Below are positions 57,717-64,000 of a DNA stretch of 64,000 nucleotides, in pieces. The position numbers and the translations under genes are program-made. This stretch comes from Ascaphus truei. Taxonomy: Eukaryota > Chordata > Amphibia > Anura > Ascaphidae. Under the pieces are notes generated by a model. It had not been told where the DNA came from. It made no database searches and was given only the letters and a program-made list of their open reading frames with translations. Positions within the stretch are counted from its first letter, which is position 1; each line of letters begins with the position of its first letter. Location of the stretch: assembly GCA_036426205.1 (NCBI GenBank), contig CM071573.1, positions 42,830,643-42,894,642 of the forward strand, read 5' to 3'.

Positions 57717-58450
57717 ACACATATACACACATACACAACCACTGAAAGCACCTTTAAAAAAATTGACAACACCATAGCAAACACTAAAAGGGGTGTTTTA
57801 AGCACCAACATCAACCAATAAAATGCAACACTTGTTTCTGGGAACTTAGCAGTTTGTTTGGATATAGTTCTTCTCTGACAAAGAATTTAAGCTTCCAGCG
57901 ACTTATAATTAATTTCAGAATGATGCTATGGAAAGAAATGTAAATGTTTCAAAGCTTTAATTACTGTCTGGGCGTGCAAGAAAAAAGCAAGCGATTGGTG
58001 GGACTGCGGACCCATAGAAAATAGCGGAACTCACCAGATAATTGAAAAAATTTAAAATATTTATTAATTACATATTGAAAATATACTGATCATACAACCA
58101 GTACTTTTCGTAGAGCTTTAATCGGCTTGTTTTGCATATAACGGTCTGGGCGAGTGCCTGATTGCATTCTAGTGTAATTCTTAGTGCAGTTTGGGGTGCT
58201 ATTGCACGGAAACGCCCACTGAAATCATTAAACATTTTCCTGTGATAATACCCCAATCGTCACTGTCCTAATTTAATGAAAAAAACTAAATGATTCACGA
58301 AATTAGATGAAGCCATCATTAAGTCTTTAAAGAATGTTTCTCATTTCAGAACCGGTACCCTTCAGCCATGCTTAACTTTGCAATGAGTATCACTGACCCC
58401 ATCCAGGGCCCACACTATCCAGACTGGAACCAATGCTAATCAGTTTATAC
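57717..58450. other. Unique sequence
   Basis: No gene. The part around 57880-57980 is repeat-free with GACTTATAATTAATTTCAG. Confidence 0.35.
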
Positions 58451-58631
58451 CAGGTGTTGCCAACTCCAGTCCTCAAGAGCTAAAAACAGGGCAGGTTTTC
58501 AGGATATCCCTGCTTCAGCATAGGTGGCTCAATCACTGGCTCAGTCAAAGACCACCACCTGTGCTGAAGCAGGAATATCCTGAAAACCTGACCAGTGGGT
58601 GGCTCTTGAGGCCTGGAGTTGGCCACCCCTG
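58451..58631. mobile_element. Fold-back hAT MITE, copy 9, perfect target duplication
   Basis: Starts CAGGTGTTGCCAACTCCAG and ends GGAGTTGGCCACCCCTG, with GTTTATAC exactly on both sides. Confidence 0.9.
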
Positions 58632-59262
58632 GTTTATACATACTGAATCATTCATGAGCTTTATTTTCCCTTCTTTATAAAGAGCCAACCACTCCATACT
58701 CCTGTTCTTGCAACCCATTTATAAAGACGTCTGCTGCTCTAACAGGCAGAGTACATTATCAAATTAGATTCAGTTTGTGAGATGCATTTACATAGCCAAA
58801 GCATGAGCAGCCAATTGGAACTTGTAATCTTTTAACAACTTACTGCTCAATAGAATAATAATGAAGAAAATGAAGAGTAATGGTGTTGATAGAAGGCCTA
58901 TGTAAACAAAAGGAAAATAAATAAAACACATTTTGTGCAGGTCCAGGCAGTAGCCACAAGATTTCTTCACCGCTGTTTCCTGTGAAGATTAGCACCTGTC
59001 ACTGACCTAAAACTGCTCTGTTGTTACAGCAAGCAAAGATTAAAATAGCTATTCCCCCCCCCGCCCCCTCATGCCAGGACTACACAAAGTCTTCTATCAA
59101 TACGCTCGTCAAAGAAGTCTTTTTTTGAAGATAGTTTAGGCAGTAACGACAGAAACTTTCATTTGACAGAAATCTCATTCTATAATCTTCCTTCTGTACT
59201 GATGGAGCAAGGTCATTAATGCCAATCTGTTCCAAATACCACTCTCGTCTTCATTCTTAAGG
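58632..59262. other. Unique sequence
   Basis: No gene or recognised repeat, apart from a C-run near 59055-59066. Confidence 0.4.
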
Positions 59263-59381
59263 TGTACACACACACATGTACTGTACACACACACATGTAC
59301 ACACACACACACATGTACTGTACACACACACACACACACATGTACACACACACACACACACATGTACACACACACACACAT

Positions 59382-59429
<48 letters not shown>
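59263..59429. repeat. CA microsatellite with periodic TGTAC steps
   Basis: CACACATGTACACAC blocks of growing length, then a pure CA run to 59429. Confidence 0.95.
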
Positions 59430-59431
<2 letters not shown>

Positions 59432-62428
59432 CAAGCACCCAGTTCCAAAACCGGGACAAAACCCAGCGCCAGATTTATGAAGGAGAAGGCATTCCATTGA
59501 AAGCCGTGAGTTTTTGCTTTGGTACAATCCATTTGCACCAGTTTTGTAGCTGGTAGACTTCAGCATGTAGACTCTTAAGGGGGTAATTAACTATACACAA
59601 AAGCGGATGATAGCACCTTGACGTGGGTTTTCAGCAATCATCCTTATAGGGGGCAATTCAATGTACGCCGAACTGTCAATTTGTACCAACAACAGCCATT
59701 AAGTATAGCTGAAATAATTCTAAGCACGATTCCATTCTAACGTTCACAATCACAGCCAGTATGCCTACAATCCCAAATAATACAAATAAGGAAATGATAT
59801 ATAGTTCCTGCGTTGGTTCATGTCTACTGTGAACTGGAGAAAGGTTTAACAAATGTCTGTGTCGCCATGTAACTTTCACCACCTAAACCTCATGCAGAAG
59901 AGGGGTCACAGGTCAAACACCCTGCTGATGGACTGTGACCAAACACCCTGCTGATGGACCACAATTTGAATGACCAACAGTACAGGAATGTGTACAAGTC
60001 AAAAATACCCGTTTCTGCATGAAAGCTGCAACTCCTCTTTAATAGTTTGAGAAAATCGCAGGACGACAAAGCACTGATTTCTTTGAATAAAAATGTAGTA
60101 CGTACGGTATTTAATCAACAGATGTCGCAACTATTTCCTCCTATGAAAAAACAATACTAGCCATTTCAAACACTACCAAGAAAACCTTTAACATACAAGA
60201 TAAGATCTCTTCAGTGCCAAATCATAAAAAGCAAGGAAATAATAAATAACTTGATAAAGTGTAAAGTCAACAGAAATGGGTTTTTCTTAGGATGAAGCCC
60301 TCATGAGATACCTTCTTGTATATTTTTATATAGTATTATTATTATTAATAATAAAGTGTTTAGCTACTGTACTAAAGGATTCTTATGTGTTTTATGCATA
60401 TAATAAAAAGAGAAATAGTACTTGATACATATCATTATTTTAAACTTCCTGTATTATTCACAAATATTTCCTGGAACAATCTTTGATTGAAGAATTTTGC
60501 TTATTTAAAGATTAAACGATTATATAGTAGAATTTCTTTTGTAAAATGAACATTCACAGATACCATACAGTAAACACATTTAAAAGTGCAATCTATTTAA
60601 AAAAAAAGATTTTTCAAAATCAAGGGAAATAAAATGTGTAACTTATTTTATTTGTTTTATTTCATTATCTTCTAAGGACTTAGCTCCCATGTATTTAATT
60701 CTCATGCACCAAAAACATAACTTATTACAATAGAAACAAATCTGTCTTCATACCCTCTCCTACAACCTTACAAATAGAAGCAGAGACGTGCCACATATAA
60801 AGACACATTTCTACATTTCTGGCAGCAAAAATATTTTCTTAAACCGTGTCATTTTTAAAAACCCAAAATCGCAGATTGCCTCAGAATAACATGAAAGGAA
60901 CATGTTTATGTTTTGAAAAAAAAAGTGAGAATAGCAAAGTCAGGAGAAGTCTGGTTTTGCTTTCTTAAATAAATACAAGCACCACTTGTTTGGTACAAGT
61001 GAAAGTGAGTCTAACTGTGGTTAGGCTAGTTATCCCAGCGCGATACATTCATCATCAGGCTCCTTCCCACAAGCTGTTAAAAGCATTTAACATCTTGATG
61101 GCTTATAATATTTGTTATTGTACATTCTGCCAAATGTGCTGGACCTAGAACATAGTTCAGCAACACATTTCACTAGACCTACCTCGACACAGGCAAACCT
61201 GGATATCTGCATCACAAGGACTGCATTAACGACATGTAAAGCCTTATTTACCAAGCGGTGCTTTGGCACAAAACACCCTACAGCCCATTCACTTGGCTGG
61301 GCCATAAGGCGTCATCTGGTGTCTCAAGATGTAGTGCCGCTTAGTTAACATGGCCTAGTGTCCATTAGCTATTTTCTAGTCTGCATGAAATATAAAACGG
61401 GGTTTTGGAAAATGACTTGCACTCGATAGAAGTCTTTTTTTTTTTTAGTTATTTGCGGAATAGGTCAGCACTATTGCCAACCCAGTTCCATGTGATCATG
61501 AGATTGTGAGCAAAGGTTGGCAGTGCTGTTTCAGCTCAAGGGGTTTAGGAAACGCTCATAAAATGGGGATAAAAGAAATGGAAGAAACGTATAAGTCGAT
61601 AAATTCCATTGTGCAATGTGGCCCTCCTCAAGCCTTAAAATTCCATGTAAACCAATTACGAAAAAAACTCTTGTGCTGATCCAATAAAATGTTTAATATC
61701 CAGCTACGTGTCTACAATTCTCCAGGAACAATACACCCAAGAAGACGTCTGCATTTTTTGTTAAGGAAACATTTTCCCCACTTCAGAGTTAAATATAGAA
61801 CATATTCTGAAAAGTATATCTGGAATAATTTCCTGTTCGCACCAAAATATGTTTATCTTAATGAATTTTGGTACAAGCTTTTACCATAGTATGTTAAAGC
61901 CAATTTTAATCCGATTACCATCACCAGGGGCTCATTGTTAATCACTGTCTCAATTCATTTTCTTGTACTGCGTTGTCCTTAGACTTAGAAATTAAATGCC
62001 ACAACGCCCCCGTCAAACTAAACATGCGATTGTACCGTGTGTCTGAGCTATAACTACAAGTGATGTGTATCCCACGCAGGGAACGCATATCAAATGCTTT
62101 AGGACTGATGTATTAAATCACATGAAGTGATCTAGTTTCCACATAAACAAAAAGATGTATAAGAGAAATCATTTGTGCACCCATAAATATCACTGATAAA
62201 ATAAATAAATAAATAAATATATATATTTTAAACCTGAGCATCGTTGCTGTACTTTTCTTGGGTAAAGAGTCATTCACCTCTGTTCAATGTGCTGTGAAAC
62301 CATATTTCTCTTTCTAATAGAGATTACAAATTCATTTAAAGGAGGATTACAAGGGAAAGACAGCCACAAGGAGAGATTTAAAAATGTGAGCAGATATGTG
62401 AGTGGGTTGATGGCTCTATTCTTTCTTA
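59430..62428. other. Long intronic stretch, no gene seen
   Basis: No exon on either strand. An AATA microsatellite lies near 62198-62220. The block 61180-61345 contains TTATTTACCAAGCGGTGC and CCCATTCACTTGGCTGGGCC, possibly a MITE remnant. Confidence 0.4.
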
Positions 62429-62739
62429 GGCTGAGCTCAGACAGAAGGCGATGCGGCGTGCGATCGCACGTCCGTCGCAAATTTGGGTTGTGCGATGGGA
62501 GTTTTCAAACGGAAAACTCCACCGGCGGCAAAGTGCAGCGTTGTCGCTGCGACATTTTGCCGGCACAGCCCAAATTGAAATTTGGGGCTGCAGTCGCGTG
62601 ACGGTTCAGCCAATAAAGGCGAACCAGCTCCGTGACGCGCTCGTTACACGCCCCCGCCACGCCTCCAAACGCTGCGATCTGCCTCCTGCGGAGGCGCGAA
62701 CGCAAGCAAGCTGCCGTAGCAGCCTGTCTGTGCGAGCCC
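62429..62739. mobile_element. PIF/Harbinger-like MITE, CpG-rich
   Basis: TTA at 62426-62428 and 62740-62742. The ends GGCTGAGCTCAGACAG and, reversed, GGGCTCGCACAGACAG are inverted repeats. Strongly CpG-rich, with inner complementary words CCCAAATTTGCG-like near 62475 and 62565. Confidence 0.7.
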
Positions 62740-62764
62740 TTAGGCCCAAGCTTAGCTATACAAG

Positions 62765-63530
62765 CTGCTTAATGTAGCTGTCTACGGGCAGTCATCTACA
62801 GACCAACTACCTCTACATCCTCTACTTTCCTCTATGGCTAATCCTGGCATTCCTTTATCTTTCTCCATCTCCCCCCTTCCGATCTCTGACCGTAACCACC
62901 ACTCATTCCCAACCTCCTACCTATTCTTGAGACCTTCGCTCCATTGACCACTCTGCTCTGGCATCTACCCTGAACTGTGACCTCTCCTTCTCTGTCTCTC
63001 CTTCCTCCGAATCAGACAATCTTGTAAACTATAACAACTCTATCCTCTCCTCCTCATGTCTTCATCTATATGGCCGTCCTCAGCTCCGGCACACCCGTCC
63101 TAACTCAAGGATTTGGCTAAATTCACAAACATGCTTCCTTCACACGTGTACTTGCTCCTCTGAACGCCTGTGTAGGAAATCAAACACGCCTGATTTTCTG
63201 CACTATACATTTCTCCTCTCCTGTTTTAACTGTGCTCTCTCTAAGGCCAAACAACACTACTTTTTATAACTCATCAATACTCACAAATTCAACCCACGCA
63301 GTTTCTTCTGTATATTTTACTCCCTCCTCCGACCTCATCTTCCCACTTCCCATCTTTCCTTCACTTCTCAAGCCTTTGCCGACCACTTTAAAGGCAAAGT
63401 GGATGCCATCCACAAGAATATTCCTTCTGTCCCCCCTCTCTGCTGCCACCTAAATCTCCTTCTTCTACTCTTGGCTCCTTTTCTCCTGTTACAAATTTGA
63501 CAGTTTCTAAGCGGATTTCTCCATCTACCA
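62765..63530 (+). pseudogene. CR1/L2-type LINE, endonuclease-RT linker part
   Basis: In broken frames it codes for the linker region: SERLCRKSNTPDFLHYTFLL, then SCFNCALSKAKQHYF, INTHKFNPRSFFCIF and FADHFKGKVDAIHKNIPSVPP (the last cut here to its key FADHFKGKV). These are standard CR1/L2 landmarks. The element is interrupted by the hAT at 63531-63811. Confidence 0.75.
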
Positions 63531-63811
63531 CAGGGGTGCGCAAACTGGGGTGAGCGGCGCTTCAGAGGCCCCTCACTCTTCCCCAAAGCATTTAAGTTAA
63601 ATGCCAGGGGACCGCACAAGGCCTCTGTAAATTCCCTTACCTTGTCTCCGACGGCTTCAGACGCGTCGCCATGGCAACACGGGGGTCACATGACACGACG
63701 TCACATGCCCCGTGGCGTCATTTGACAATTGAGACATGGCAGGGGGGAGGGGCGCGAGCATTGGGGAAGAGCAGGCAGGGGGGCGCAGGGCAAAAAGTTT
63801 GCGCACCCCTG
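63531..63811. mobile_element. hAT MITE (GTGCGCAAA family), perfect target duplication
   Basis: Starts CAGGGGTGCGCAAACTGGGG and ends AGTTTGCGCACCCCTG. ATCTACCA flanks it exactly on both sides. It is GC-rich and holds CATGACACGACGTCACATGC, as in the other family members. Confidence 0.92.
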
Positions 63812-63960
63812 ATCTACCACATGCCCTCTCGATCCCATTTGACTCTGCCATCTTAAACTTAATATGTCTAAAACAGAGCTCCTCATATTCTTCCCTAAAC
63901 CTGGGCTAATACCCCCATTTTTCCATCACAGTAAATGTCAGAGTTTTTTTTTAAACACTA
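63812..63960 (+). pseudogene. CR1/L2-type LINE, continuation after an internal deletion
   Basis: After the hAT the frame reads CPLDPI and then, within a few residues, CHLKLNMSKTELLIFFPKP. In intact elements these two motifs lie several hundred bases apart, so most of the reverse transcriptase is missing. The window ends in AT-rich sequence shortly after. Confidence 0.65.
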
Positions 63961-64000
63961 TAAGTATTTTCTAATAGTACAGAATTTATTTATTAAATAA

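Noticed and set aside
59175..59538. Overlapping frames rich in Cys-Val or Thr-His
   Set aside because: They are translations of CA/TG microsatellites.

Overview
This window is vertebrate nuclear DNA, most likely from a frog or another amphibian. It is AT-rich, has no operon-like gene structure, and is packed with interspersed repeats: LINEs of the L1, CR1/L2 and RTE clades, tRNA-derived SINEs, a solo LTR, hAT, PIF/Harbinger and Tigger-like DNA elements, and Penelope-like fragments. The lineage call is an inference from this repeat mix and from the sequence of the single host exon. No species can be named from the window alone.

The only host protein-coding sequence I can support is one 71-bp exon on the minus strand at 24430-24500. 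It has consensus splice sites and encodes the start of the SNARE motif of VTI1A, a Qb-SNARE of endosome-to-Golgi transport. The rest of the window is therefore best read as two very large flanking introns of VTI1A, with transcription running from right to left. Human VTI1A is also spread over several hundred kilobases. No neighbouring VTI1A exon was recognised.

Layout. 1-8 kb: a PIF-type MITE, then an L1 (2.86-7.04 kb) whose endonuclease region is split by a CR1/L2 insertion, a minus-strand SINE and a 36-bp tandem repeat. 8-18 kb: a hAT element, a GC-rich MITE, a group of repeated hairpins (11.86-12.43 kb), fold-back hAT MITEs and a Penelope-like remnant with a perfect 51-bp inverted repeat. 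17-29 kb: Tigger-like MITEs, an inverted SINE pair, the VTI1A exon and a minus-strand CR1/L2 3' end. 29.6 kb: a hammerhead-ribozyme-like motif. 31-36 kb: a SINE, a Tigger-like element full of CA repeats, a solo LTR split by a hAT element, and a decayed RTE. 36-48 kb: mostly unique intron with MITEs, a broken CR1-like LINE, and a hAT nested in a Tigger-like element. 49-57 kb: a 1.7-kb minisatellite and a 0.7-kb inverted duplication that also carries pieces of that minisatellite. 57-64 kb: CT and CA microsatellites, intron, a PIF MITE, and a CR1/L2 element with an internal deletion and a hAT inside it.

The features most worth a second look are the hammerhead-like motif at 29612-29674, the minisatellite plus inverted duplication at 49-57 kb (biology or assembly artefact), the perfect palindrome at 16443-16566, and several repeat-free AT-rich blocks that read like conserved non-coding elements.
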